This document shows, one piece after another, positions 1 to 7,494 of a stretch of 42,727 nucleotides of DNA. How positions within the stretch are numbered: the first letter of the stretch is position 1; every line of letters begins with the position of its first letter. Origin of the DNA: Verrucomicrobiota bacterium (GTDB lineage Bacteria; Chlamydiota; Chlamydiia; Chlamydiales; Rhabdochlamydiaceae); assembly GCA_018239985.1 (NCBI GenBank), contig JAFEGK010000002.1, forward strand, positions 61,237 to 103,963. Reading direction: 5' to 3'. The position numbers and the translations under genes were made by a program. Below the pieces are notes generated by a model, which saw only the letters and a program-made list of their open reading frames with translations, was not told where the DNA came from and did not search any database.

Positions 1-25
1 TGCCCTTGAGACGGAACGGGTATAT
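1..25. repeat. Partial copy of inverted-repeat element family A (outer end)
   Basis: The first 25 bases match the outer end of the right arm of the long hairpin at 28646-28670, with about four substitutions; the shared core is ACGGAA-GGGTATA with one variable base. The rest of this copy, if there is one, lies left of the window. In both places the end of the repeat is followed about 15 bases later by a ribosome binding site and a start codon. Whether it is a mobile repeat or a conserved upstream control region is not known. Confidence 0.55.
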
Positions 26-40
26 ACCATAAGGAGAAAT

Positions 41-301
41 ATGGCTAAAGAAAAAGCAGGAAATTTAAATATTTTAGGTCTTGGGTTAGGCTTCGGGATC
101 ACCTGGGGATTATGGACATTAATCGCCGGTTGGATGGCCATGTTTGGATGGACGATTGATTTTGTTGCTATCATGCACTCCTCTTACCTCGGTTATGAGC
201 CTTCTTTCGTCGGTGCGATCATCGGTGGAATTTGGGCATTTGCGCACGGGTTCATCTCTGGCGCGGCGATTGCCTACTTCTACAACATGTTTAGAAAATA
301 A
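41..301 (+). CDS. Small holin-like membrane protein
   Basis: This 86-residue protein has two hydrophobic segments (about residues 10-38 and 55-80) separated by a short polar loop, with a basic N-terminus and a basic C-terminus. The glycine-rich pattern LGLGLGFGITWG followed by a GAIIGGIWAF helix resembles the small proteins often labelled 'bacteriophage holin' that occur as single chromosomal genes in environmental chlamydiae and other bacteria. Nothing phage-like surrounds it, so lysis is not implied; an inner-membrane role of unknown nature is the safe reading. AAGGAG sits 5 bases before the ATG and supports the start. Its last 11 bases overlap the convergent Rsm22-type gene. Confidence 0.7.
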   Translation: MAKEKAGNLNILGLGLGFGITWGLWTLIAGWMAMFGWTIDFVAIMHSSYLGYEPSFVGAIIGGIWAFAHGFISGAAIAYFYNMFRK

Positions 302-1145
302 TCGGATCTCCCCATTTAGCTTTACGCGATTGTTTATAGAGGGCCTGTTCCTTTTTTGAAATTCTTTTCTCGAGCAGCCCCTCTTCTGTGCAAAGAGGTA
401 AAATCAGATTGCCACTCTGTTTTTGAGGATGGCCGATGATGCGCGCTTTTGCCATTTCCACACTCTCTTTACCAAATGCCACATAGGAAAATTTCTCATC
501 CTCCCATCCCAGCTGCCCTCCTTTTAATTGCCGATGCTCTTTCGTCCGCTCTAATCTCACTGAAAAATGGCACCACTGGTTGTTTGGCATTGGACAAGGT
601 TTCATAGCCGGGCAAGGAGCAATCATTTTCCCACCCCACTCAATCAGATGGTCCCGCGCTTTCAGAATATTGGCAAAACCGCGTGGCGTCCCCGGCTCAA
701 CTATCACCAAAACCTGTGCCGCTTCCCAAGCTTTTTTGAGTAGGTCGATTTGACCATCCAGTTCTCCGAAGGAATAGGCAAAAAGAACTAGATCATGAGC
801 AGATGGAGAGTAAGATTGTAAATCTGCTCGAGTCCACCCCCCTTCAATTAATTCTTTACCCTTTTTGATCATCCCCTCATTTCGCTCGACCAATGTCCAT
901 TTTTCTATTTCGGGAAAGATCCCTCGGGCTGCCAATAATCCAGTCCCTGGTCCGGCCCCTAAATCGAGGACCGTATGGATAGACACCCTAATTCTAGCAG
1001 AGACTTCCTTTAAGACCGCAGAGACAGCGGCAAATGTAGCAGGCATCCGCGCTTTGAGATAGGCATCGACTTCTTGCTCCGAGAGATCTCCACCGCCCCT
1101 TTCCCGGTATTTTTGTGAAATGTTGCTATAGAAATTTTTTGACAT
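291..1145 (-). CDS. Rsm22-family SAM-dependent methyltransferase-like protein
   Basis: The 284-residue protein has a class I methyltransferase glycine-rich loop (LDLGAGPGTG, about residues 61-70) followed by an acidic strand end (VERNE). A later block reads VEPGTPRGF, then APCPAMKPCPMP and WCHFSVR, then EDEKFSYVAF. This order, including the clustered cysteines, is characteristic of the Rsm22 family, whose mitochondrial members are linked to small-ribosomal-subunit assembly and carry an iron-sulfur cluster in recent structural work. Cytoplasmic ribosome assembly is the likely role, by inference. It lies alone between a convergent holin-like gene and a divergent hypothetical gene. Family confidence is high; function within the family is less certain. 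Confidence 0.82.
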   Translation of the reverse strand: MSKNFYSNISQKYRERGGGDLSEQEVDAYLKARMPATFAAVSAVLKEVSARIRVSIHTVLDLGAGPGTGLLAARGIFPEIEKWTLVERNEGMIKKGKELIEGGWTRADLQSYSPSAHDLVLFAYSFGELDGQIDLLKKAWEAAQVLVIVEPGTPRGFANILKARDHLIEWGGKMIAPCPAMKPCPMPNNQWCHFSVRLERTKEHRQLKGGQLGWEDEKFSYVAFGKESVEMAKARIIGHPQKQSGNLILPLCTEEGLLEKRISKKEQALYKQSRKAKWGDPIIF

Positions 1146-1200
1146 CCCACCATTATAGTCAATTAAATGAATTATTGCTACATAAAATAATTATTGCATC

Positions 1201-1229
1201 TTGTAATTATTAAGAAATATTAATAAAAT
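1201..1229 (+). promoter_or_regulatory. Predicted sigma-66/70-type promoter for the 1255 gene
   Basis: TTGTAA (1201-1206) and TAAAAT (1224-1229) are separated by exactly 17 bases in an AT-rich stretch, 26 bases before the start codon. The boxes resemble those found upstream of the MOMP-like genes in this window. This is pattern matching in AT-rich DNA, so it remains a prediction. Confidence 0.5.
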
Positions 1230-1254
1230 AGAATGATAATAAAGGAGTAATAAT

Positions 1255-1596
1255 ATGTCAGGACCTGTTTCGGTTTTTACATCAAAATTAGTTACACTAA
1301 CAGAATTCGCTATTACACCAAACGACGACGAGGCACTTCTTGTTTGGTGCTTGAAAAAAGGGACAATTGGTTTTGTCAAAGGATTGGATTCTCTCACTCA
1401 ATTGATTGAAAAAATTGTCGGTTTTCTCTACGAAAAAGCGAAAATTATCTACAATAGCGAGCAATTTCAGAATGGAAAAGGGGTCGTTGTAGACTATGCG
1501 ACAAGAGCTAAGGATTTCATTGTCGAGCATGCAACTCAAATCTATCGATCGCTCTCTACTTTACAGAGACCAGCTGGTTCGCAAGTTCCCAATTAA
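1255..1596 (+). CDS. Hypothetical protein (113 residues)
   Basis: I do not recognise this protein. It begins MSGPVSVFTSKL, has no signal peptide or clear membrane segment, and consists mainly of predicted amphipathic helices (residues about 40-65 and 80-102), with a proline-ending tail. A strong ribosome binding site (AAAGGAG, 8 bases before the ATG) and a plausible promoter support real expression. Its last 41 bases overlap the 3' end of the convergent ung gene, so the final 13 codons are read on both strands. An isolated small gene with its own promoter in a chlamydia could encode a lineage-specific or secreted protein, but nothing in the sequence proves this. Confidence 0.65.
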   Translation: MSGPVSVFTSKLVTLTEFAITPNDDEALLVWCLKKGTIGFVKGLDSLTQLIEKIVGFLYEKAKIIYNSEQFQNGKGVVVDYATRAKDFIVEHATQIYRSLSTLQRPAGSQVPN

Positions 1597-2233
1597 TCGG
1601 AGTTTTCCCCCATTTCTTCAATAGCTCGTTGGCTTTGGAGAAGTGGCGGCATCCAAAAAATCCATGATAAGCTGAAAACGGCGACGGATGCGCGGCTGTG
1701 AGCACCGCATGATGAGAGTGCTCCAATAGACTGGCGCATTTTTCTTTTGCCGATTTTCCCCACAATATAAAGACAATTGGATCTTTCCTCTCAGCCAACT
1801 TGGCCACCACAGCATCGGTAAACTGCTCCCATCCTCTCCCATAATGAGATTTTGGTTCATTTGGGCGGACCGTCAATGTTGCATTGAGCAACAAAACTCC
1901 CTGTTTGGCCCAGCTATCAAGACACCCCGTTTTTGCTGGGGGAATGCCCAGATCGTCTTGCATTTCCTTATAAATGTTCTTTAACGACGGCGGTGGCTCT
2001 ACACCCTCGGGAACGCTGAAGCTCATCCCATGTGCTTGCCCCTGTCCATGGTAGGGATCTTGCCCCATGATGACCACTTTGACTTCCTCATACGGGGTCA
2101 TTGCGAAAGCATGAAAGACGAGATCTTTTGGGGGATACGTTTCTTCTCCTTCCAAAAAATGCTTCAAATCTTTGATATAGGGCTTATTGATCTCCTCTTG
2201 AAGACGGGCATGCCAATTTTTTGCCAATTTCAT
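1556..2233 (-). CDS. ung: Uracil-DNA glycosylase, family 1
   Basis: The enzyme removes uracil from DNA to start base excision repair. The 225-residue protein is the usual length and shows the family 1 signatures: GQDPYHG at residues 57-63 (the Asp is the water-activating catalytic residue), the uracil-binding LLLNATLTV near 115-122, and HPSPFSAYHGFFG at 182-194 with the catalytic His and the minor-groove Leu loop region. The ATG start gives the expected N-terminus KNWHARLQEEI. Its 3' end overlaps the convergent hypothetical gene by 41 bases. Confidence 0.97.
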   Translation of the reverse strand: MKLAKNWHARLQEEINKPYIKDLKHFLEGEETYPPKDLVFHAFAMTPYEEVKVVIMGQDPYHGQGQAHGMSFSVPEGVEPPPSLKNIYKEMQDDLGIPPAKTGCLDSWAKQGVLLLNATLTVRPNEPKSHYGRGWEQFTDAVVAKLAERKDPIVFILWGKSAKEKCASLLEHSHHAVLTAAHPSPFSAYHGFFGCRHFSKANELLKKWGKTPINWELANQLVSVK

Positions 2234-2327
2234 GCCAATTATTTTACCCCAGCAGCCTCTTTACCACAAGACCATTGACTTTTACCTTTTTTCACCTTAC
2301 GATCTTGTACTATTTCAGGAGAATAGT

Positions 2328-2582
2328 ATGACTGACCTCGCAGAAAACAACATCATCCGATTTAAAAATCTCTCTCGTAAGAAGGAAGCGATCTACGCCA
2401 ATTTTAAGGTGAAGGGTATCCGTGCGGGAGTCAATTTTACTGCATCGATCCAAGTAGATATTTCTGCTGCAGAAGTGCATCCTGGCGACGTATTAGAAAA
2501 AATCATCGAAGAATGTGCTCGCATCGGTGTGAAAGAATTTAAGCGAGCAGAATTCGAATATGAGGGGCTTCAAGTCCTTTAA
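2328..2582 (+). CDS. Conserved small hypothetical protein (84 residues)
   Basis: The start is placed at the ATG at 2328, preceded by CAGGAG 7 bases upstream, rather than at an in-frame ATG at 2232 that would overlap the beginning of ung. The product (MTDLAENNIIRFKNL...) is small, soluble and acidic at its C-terminus, with an alternating strand region (FKVKGIRAGVNFTASIQVDI) and a helix (DVLEKIIEECARI). No catalytic motif or targeting signal is visible. The gene lies directly upstream of tRNA-Pro with 9 bases between them, so the two may be co-transcribed. I do not know the function. Confidence 0.75.
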   Translation: MTDLAENNIIRFKNLSRKKEAIYANFKVKGIRAGVNFTASIQVDISAAEVHPGDVLEKIIEECARIGVKEFKRAEFEYEGLQVL

Positions 2583-2591
2583 AAACTTTAT

Positions 2592-2665
2592 CTGGGTGTA
2601 GCGCAGCTTGGTAGCGTACTTGCATGGGGTGCAAGGGGTCGGAAGTTCGAATCTTCTCACCCAGA
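2592..2665 (+). tRNA. tRNA-Pro (anticodon GGG)
   Basis: The acceptor stem CTGGGTG (2592-2598) pairs fully with CACCCAG (2658-2664), followed by discriminator A2665. U8 and A9, a D-arm with GCGC/GCGT, an anticodon stem CTTGC/GCAAG around the loop ATGGGGT (anticodon GGG) and a T-loop TTCGAAT are all present. The C1-G72 pair and A73 are identity elements of bacterial proline tRNA. The 3' CCA is not encoded. It is the only tRNA found in the window. Confidence 0.96.
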
Positions 2666-2695
2666 ATTTCTTAAGGATAAATCGAATTGACCTAG

Positions 2696-3682
2696 CTATC
2701 TCGAGATGGTTTTTCTCAAATCGACAAGTAGCTCAATATACTGGGTATTCGGGAATAGGTGATACCCTTTTGCCTGTCTGATTTTCCAACCATAACTTTT
2801 TAAAACTTCAAGATCTCTCTTCAGTGTTTCGACGTTACAACTGAGGTAGAGGATTTGCTTAAGGGAAGTGTCTCTGAGCCCTTCGAGCACTTTGGGATCG
2901 AGCCCTTTCCTGGGAGGATCGACAACGAGAACGTCTTGCATTTTGTCGAGGTAGTTTTCGGTCGGTCCTGTAAAGAATTTGAAATGGGACGGAGGCCCAT
3001 TCTGTCTAAAACACTTTTCGGCAAAGGGGTTGATTTCTACTAGGGTTGCCGATTTACAGTGATCTGCAAGTGTTAGGCTGATGACGCCGATTCCGGCATA
3101 GAATTCGGTGAGTTGTTGATTTGGAAGGATCCAACTCTTGATATCGAGTAAGATCTGTTCAAATAGGTCGAGGTTGGCTTGCACAAAACAGGCGGGATGA
3201 AAATAAAAACTCTTTCCCAAAATCTTCTCTTCCAAATAGGTTGGACCCATTTTTAACTCCCACTCTTTGCCAAAAATGGTATTTGTTGACCCCTGCTGGA
3301 CATTAACCCAAATCGAATGCCATTCTTCACTTTTTAACTTTTCAACTAAAGCATCGCACTTTCCTTTTCCATTTGAGACCAGAACGAGTTGCACTTTGCC
3401 ACTAAAGCGCTGAACTGTCAGTTGCACATAACGGAGGTCGCCGGTTAAAGTTTGTTCATTGTATGGGGTGTAGGGGGCTTTGCGCAAAAGATGAAGCGCT
3501 TTGTTGATGCTGGGGTGATGATCAGGGCAATCGATCAGATCTTCGACTTCGTGGGTGCCGGGAGAGAAGAGGCCAATTTTGCTGCCTCGGACTGCGAGTT
3601 TGGCGCGGATCCGCCAGCCTGCCTCTTTCCCTTTTACGATCGGTGTGGAAAAGTCTGTTGATAGACTGTCGATTTCTTGCAT
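2696..3682 (-). CDS. RlmD/TrmA-type RNA (uracil-5-)-methyltransferase, short form
   Basis: This 328-residue enzyme has the catalytic half of the RumA/TrmA family: a SAM-binding motif FYAGIGVISLTLA (about 194-206), VVDPPRKGLDP (253-263), and the catalytic nucleophile in LSCNVETL (Cys282). It would methylate C5 of a uridine in rRNA or tRNA. Unlike RlmD it has no N-terminal TRAM domain and no CxxGGC iron-sulfur motif; the protein begins just before the WRIRAKLAV block. An in-frame stop lies four codons upstream of the ATG and I found no cysteine motif in the 190 bases upstream, so the short form seems native or long established. It diverges from the GlmU-like gene. The exact RNA target cannot be told. 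Confidence 0.85.
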   Translation of the reverse strand: MQEIDSLSTDFSTPIVKGKEAGWRIRAKLAVRGSKIGLFSPGTHEVEDLIDCPDHHPSINKALHLLRKAPYTPYNEQTLTGDLRYVQLTVQRFSGKVQLVLVSNGKGKCDALVEKLKSEEWHSIWVNVQQGSTNTIFGKEWELKMGPTYLEEKILGKSFYFHPACFVQANLDLFEQILLDIKSWILPNQQLTEFYAGIGVISLTLADHCKSATLVEINPFAEKCFRQNGPPSHFKFFTGPTENYLDKMQDVLVVDPPRKGLDPKVLEGLRDTSLKQILYLSCNVETLKRDLEVLKSYGWKIRQAKGYHLFPNTQYIELLVDLRKTISR

Positions 3683-3873
3683 ATTAGGTGTTCATACCTC
3701 GGGTTATCGTCAATTTGTCTTCAAAGAATTGACAGTTTGTAAACAGGTTCTTTCACTAGGAAAATGAGGGGGGTTATCAACATTTCCACATCCTAAGAAG
3801 AAGAAGAGTATAACATATATAAAGAGTATTCTTTGTAAAAATAATCGCCGTTGGCTTAGAATCAGGGAGCGGT

Positions 3874-4503
3874 ATGGAAAAATTTTTAGTAGATAGGCTT
3901 TTTAATTTAGTCTCCTTTGCTCACAAAAGGGTCTTTGATGGATGCACTTATCCTTGGGAAGCCCTTTTAAAATTAATTCAATATCTTGAAAGCCAAAATC
4001 TTGGGAAGATAGAATGCCCGATCCCTCAAGGGGTATATTTGATCAATCCAGAGCAGATTTCTATTGGGAAAGGGACGATCGTCGAGCCTGGGACTTTAAT
4101 TAAGGGGCCTTGTCTGATTGGACGGGATTGCGAAATCCGGCATGGGGCCTATGTTCGGGGTGGGGTTTTAACCGGCGATGGGTGCGTCATTGGGCATGCC
4201 ACTGAGGTGAAGGGGTCGATTTTGCTCGATGAGGCTCACGCTGCTCATTTCAACTATGTGGGCGATTCGATTTTAGGCAATCGGGTCAATTTGGGAGCTG
4301 GGGTGAAATTGGCCAATGTGCGACTTGATGGAGAGGATGTAAAAATCGGCACTGTTGCCACTGGTTTGAAAAAATTGGGTGCGATTTTGGGTGACGAGAC
4401 GCAATTAGGTTGCAATGCAGTGACCAATCCAGGTACGGTAATGGGCAAAAGAAGTTTCGGGTATCCAAATACGGTGATAAAATATGACAACAGAAACAAT
4501 TAA
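3874..4503 (+). CDS. Left-handed beta-helix acyltransferase, GlmU C-terminal-like
   Basis: The 209-residue protein consists of hexapeptide-type repeats (INPEQISIGKGTIVEPGTLIKGP, then IGRDCEIRHGAYVRG and so on, split here by turns) that form a left-handed beta-helix like the acetyltransferase half of GlmU or like LpxA. The nucleotidyltransferase half of GlmU, with its LAAGxGTRM motif, is absent. From memory, chlamydiae carry a gene labelled glmU next to the polyprenyl synthase gene, and this arrangement fits: the last 20 bases overlap the next gene. It probably acetylates an amino sugar for UDP-GlcNAc synthesis; a different sugar substrate is possible. AGGGAG lies 6 bases before the ATG. Confidence 0.78.
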   Translation: MEKFLVDRLFNLVSFAHKRVFDGCTYPWEALLKLIQYLESQNLGKIECPIPQGVYLINPEQISIGKGTIVEPGTLIKGPCLIGRDCEIRHGAYVRGGVLTGDGCVIGHATEVKGSILLDEAHAAHFNYVGDSILGNRVNLGAGVKLANVRLDGEDVKIGTVATGLKKLGAILGDETQLGCNAVTNPGTVMGKRSFGYPNTVIKYDNRNN

Positions 4504-5380
4504 TAGATCTTCATTTTTTCTTTTACGCGACAAAATTGAAAAGGAAATTGCCAGAAGCATTCTCTCTTTCGGTGAGAAAACGAAGTTAAGGGATGCGTGT
4601 GAATATGCGCTGCTCAGCGGTGGAAAGCGGCTTCGCCCGATCATTGTGATGATGGTCTCCGAGGGGCTTGGACATGATTTAGATGTGGCTCCTGCAGCTC
4701 TTGCAGTTGAATTTTTGCATACAGCCTCTTTGGTCGCCGACGATCTTCCTTGCATGGATAATGATGACGAGCGGCGCGAGAAACCCTCGCTGCATAAAGC
4801 TTATGGAGAATCGGTTGCTCTTTTGACAAGTTATTCGCTCATTTTTGCAGGTTATGAAAAACTCCATGAAAATTGCACTGTGATGAAGCAGGCTGATCCC
4901 CCCTTTTCCGGCTTTGCTGAGACAGTTTGTTGTATCGCTTTGGAGCATGCAAGCCGCGCTGCTGGCATTTTGGGGGCCACTTCTGGTCAATTCCTCGATC
5001 TGTATCCCCCAAATCACAGTTTGGAACTGCTCAAGGAAATTTTGTATAAAAAGACGGTGACTCTATTTGAAACGGCCTTTGTGTTTGGATGGCTTTTTGG
5101 CGGTGGGATGATCGCTCAGCTGGATTTAGTCAAAAAAGCGGCCTACCATTTTGGGATGGCATTTCAGATTGCAGATGATTTGGGAGATATTGCGCAAGAC
5201 GAGAAAAATCAGCGTGAGATCAACGCGGCCAGCCTTCTTGGAAAAGAGCGGTCGTACAGTGTCTTCCAAAAGGAAATGGAGTCTTTTAAAGAGCTCCTAA
5301 TTGAGCTCAATATCAACACTCCATCCTTCGAAAAGATGTGCCATATGTTGAGTAAGGCAGCACTAGCTTACAGTAGCTAG
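4484..5380 (+). CDS. ispA: Trans-isoprenyl diphosphate synthase (farnesyl/geranylgeranyl type)
   Basis: The enzyme condenses isopentenyl diphosphate with allylic diphosphates to make chain precursors for undecaprenyl phosphate and quinones. The 298-residue protein has GGKRLRP (46-52), the first aspartate-rich motif [10 protein letters not shown] (86-95) and the second, IADDLGD (about 230). Its length fits short-chain synthases (FPP/GGPP); the spacing of the first motif is of the DDxxxxD type seen in bacterial IspA. The start overlaps the acyltransferase gene by 20 bases, suggesting coupled translation. Its stop overlaps that of recA on the other strand by 18 bases. Confidence 0.92.
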   Translation: MTTETINRSSFFLLRDKIEKEIARSILSFGEKTKLRDACEYALLSGGKRLRPIIVMMVSEGLGHDLDVAPAALAVEFLHTASLVADDLPCMDNDDERREKPSLHKAYGESVALLTSYSLIFAGYEKLHENCTVMKQADPPFSGFAETVCCIALEHASRAAGILGATSGQFLDLYPPNHSLELLKEILYKKTVTLFETAFVFGWLFGGGMIAQLDLVKKAAYHFGMAFQIADDLGDIAQDEKNQREINAASLLGKERSYSVFQKEMESFKELLIELNINTPSFEKMCHMLSKAALAYSS

Positions 5381-6409
5381 ATCTTCCTGTTCAACTTTCT
5401 GCCTTGCGCCGATCTCGCCCGATTTTTCGAGGATCTTTTTCTCTATTTCAGCAGCAATTTCTGGGCGGTTTTTCAGCTCTTCGCGAGAGGCATCGCGCCC
5501 TTGTGCCAGTCTTGTGGAGCCATAGCTAAACCACGTTCCCTTTTTCTCGATGATGCCGACCTCAACCCCTAGATCTAGGATGGTGCCAAAGCGGGAAATT
5601 CCCTCATTGAAGAGGATGTCGAATTCAGCCGATCTGAATGGAGGTGCCATTTTATTTTTGACGATTTTCACTTTTACCCGGTTCCCCACTTCTGTGTTAT
5701 CTGTCCCTTTGATTCCTCCTATGCGTCGAATGTCGAGGCGCAGTGATGAATAGAATTTCAGTGCTCGTCCACCAGTTGTGGTCTCTGGATTGCCAAACAT
5801 CACTCCGATTTTTTCACGGATCTGGTTGATGAAAATCGCTGCGGTATTGCTTTTGGATAAGGTGGAGGTGAGTTTACGTAGCGCTTGTGACATCATGCGG
5901 GCCTGTAATCCCATAAAGGAATCGCCGATATCTCCCTCTAATTCGTTTTTAGGTACGAGGGCTGCAACAGAGTCGATGACGATGACGTCGACAGCGTTAG
6001 AGCGGGCGAGCATTTCGGCGATATTGAGGGCTTCTTCTCCAGAAGAGGGTTGCGAAATCATCAGTTCGTCGACGTTCACTCCAATTTTCGCGGCATAGGA
6101 GGGATCGAGGGCGTGTTCGGCGTCGATGTAGGCGGCGATGCCCCCCATTTTTTGCGCATTGGCGACGATATGGAGTGCAAGGGTAGATTTACCTGAAGAT
6201 TCAGGTCCGTAAACTTCAGTGACTCTTCCCCGCGGTACTCCGCCGATTCCGATGGCGACATCGAGGTTGAGCGCACCAGTTGGAATCACACTGATTTCGT
6301 GCGAGGCTTGGTGCTTGCCGAGGGTCATGATCGCCCCTTGGCCAAATTGTTTTTCAATATGTGATAGCGCAAGCTCGAGAGCTTTTTTCTTTCCTTCGTT
6401 AACAGACAT
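5363..6409 (-). CDS. recA: RecA recombinase
   Basis: RecA forms filaments on single-stranded DNA and drives homologous recombination and repair. The 348-residue product has the full set of motifs: Walker [10 protein letters not shown] (68-76), Walker [13 protein letters not shown], the L1 region [22 protein letters not shown] (split by turns), the L2 region around [18 protein letters not shown], and the [12 protein letters not shown] block. AAGGAG lies 7 bases before the ATG and a good promoter is upstream. No clear LexA-type operator is visible between promoter and start, in line with the simplified damage response of chlamydiae. Confidence 0.98.
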   Translation of the reverse strand: MSVNEGKKKALELALSHIEKQFGQGAIMTLGKHQASHEISVIPTGALNLDVAIGIGGVPRGRVTEVYGPESSGKSTLALHIVANAQKMGGIAAYIDAEHALDPSYAAKIGVNVDELMISQPSSGEEALNIAEMLARSNAVDVIVIDSVAALVPKNELEGDIGDSFMGLQARMMSQALRKLTSTLSKSNTAAIFINQIREKIGVMFGNPETTTGGRALKFYSSLRLDIRRIGGIKGTDNTEVGNRVKVKIVKNKMAPPFRSAEFDILFNEGISRFGTILDLGVEVGIIEKKGTWFSYGSTRLAQGRDASREELKNRPEIAAEIEKKILEKSGEIGARQKVEQEDLATVS

Positions 6410-6476
6410 GGGGAAACTCCTTGGTTAAGTAGCACTAGATTGACTGCTCTTAACCTTCTAGTCAAGCGAATCTTGT

Positions 6477-6505
6477 GTATAATGAGTAAATCTGCTTTTA
6501 TTCAA
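6477..6505 (-). promoter_or_regulatory. Predicted recA promoter
   Basis: On the minus strand TTGAAT and TTATAC are separated by exactly 17 bases, about 68 bases upstream of the recA start codon. The -10 region reads TATAAT on the plus strand (6478-6483), so the same bases might also serve glk, although no good plus-strand -35 is seen at the right distance. Confidence 0.55.
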
Positions 6506-6510
6506 ACTAT

Positions 6511-7494
6511 ATGGAAAAAATGATTTTAGCTGGCGATATTGGTGGAACAAAAACTCATTTGGCCTTTTTTAAAGAAGAAGAGAAGTCGAAATGGACAATT
6601 GATACGAAATATAAAAGCTCAAAGTATGAGAATTTGAGCCATATCGTTAAAGAATTTCTGGGAGCAAATCCCGGTTATCAGGTAGAGCGAGCCTGTTTTG
6701 GCATCGCTGGGCCAATTCAAGAGGGGAAATGTCGAGCGACCAATTTGCCTTGGGTCGTCGATGCAAAAGAAATTGCCAAAGAAAATGGGATCAAAGTGGT
6801 TTCTTTGATCAATGATCTCGAAGCTAATGCATATGGTCTCACCAATTTAAACGGGGATGAATTTTTCACTCTCAATGAAGGGAAACACCATGAGGGAAAT
6901 CAGGCGCTCATTTCAGCAGGAACAGGCCTGGGTGAAGCAGGGCTATTTTGGGATGGAAAGAAACATCTACCTTTTGCTTGTGAAGGGGGCCATTGCAGTT
7001 TTTCCCCAGAAAATGAATTGGAAATCAAGCTACTTCGTTATTTGCACAAGAAATATGACCATGTCTCTTTCGAGAGGATCCTTTCAGGACCCGGTGTTTA
7101 CAATCTATACCGTTTTCTGATCGATGAGGGCATTGAAAGGGAAAAAGAGAGTGTCAAAGCAGCTTTTGAGACCACTGATCCTTCAAAAGTAATTACAGAG
7201 ATGGGGATGAAAAGCGCTTGCCCTGCCTGTGAAAAGGCACTTGATATGTTCGCTTCAATCTACGGGGCAGAGGCGGCCAATTTGGCATTAAAAATGCTCG
7301 CAGTCGGTGGGGTTTACATTGGTGGGGGTATAGCTCCTAAGATTTTGAATGAGCTGAAAGAGGGAGGCTTTATGAAACGGTTCATTCAAAAAGGCCGCTT
7401 TACATCTCTTCTGCTTGGAATACCAGTTAAAGTGATTCTCAATGAAAATACTGCACTTTTAGGAGCGGCCCATTATGCCAGAGAGCACGGCTGA
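6511..7494 (+). CDS. glk: Glucokinase (ROK-unrelated, E. coli Glk type)
   Basis: The enzyme phosphorylates glucose to glucose-6-phosphate with ATP in the cytoplasm. The 327-residue product has the phosphate-1 loop DIGGTKT (9-15), GIAGPI with the following NLPWVVD, the catalytic aspartate block LINDLEANAYG (about 108-118), ISAGTGLGEAG and EGGHCSF, all typical of the Glk family of about 320 residues. A second ATG at 6520 is equally possible as a start, since no strong ribosome binding site precedes 6511. It overlaps the GH63 gene by 20 bases, so the pair probably works together: the hydrolase frees glucose and this enzyme traps it. Confidence 0.93.
   Translation: MEKMILAGDIGGTKTHLAFFKEEEKSKWTIDTKYKSSKYENLSHIVKEFLGANPGYQVERACFGIAGPIQEGKCRATNLPWVVDAKEIAKENGIKVVSLINDLEANAYGLTNLNGDEFFTLNEGKHHEGNQALISAGTGLGEAGLFWDGKKHLPFACEGGHCSFSPENELEIKLLRYLHKKYDHVSFERILSGPGVYNLYRFLIDEGIEREKESVKAAFETTDPSKVITEMGMKSACPACEKALDMFASIYGAEAANLALKMLAVGGVYIGGGIAPKILNELKEGGFMKRFIQKGRFTSLLLGIPVKVILNENTALLGAAHYAREHG

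Noticed and set aside
41-301. Holin-like gene as a prophage marker
   Set aside because: No endolysin, integrase, capsid or tail genes are near; these small proteins occur singly in many chromosomes.
2232-2327. Longer version of the small gene at 2328
   Set aside because: The extra 32 residues are not convincing protein, the start would overlap the first codon of ung, and the ATG at 2328 has its own CAGGAG site.
3774-3794. TTATCAACA and a nearby TTCCACAT as possible DnaA boxes
   Set aside because: Single imperfect matches, no cluster, no dnaA or dnaN gene nearby, so no case for an origin.
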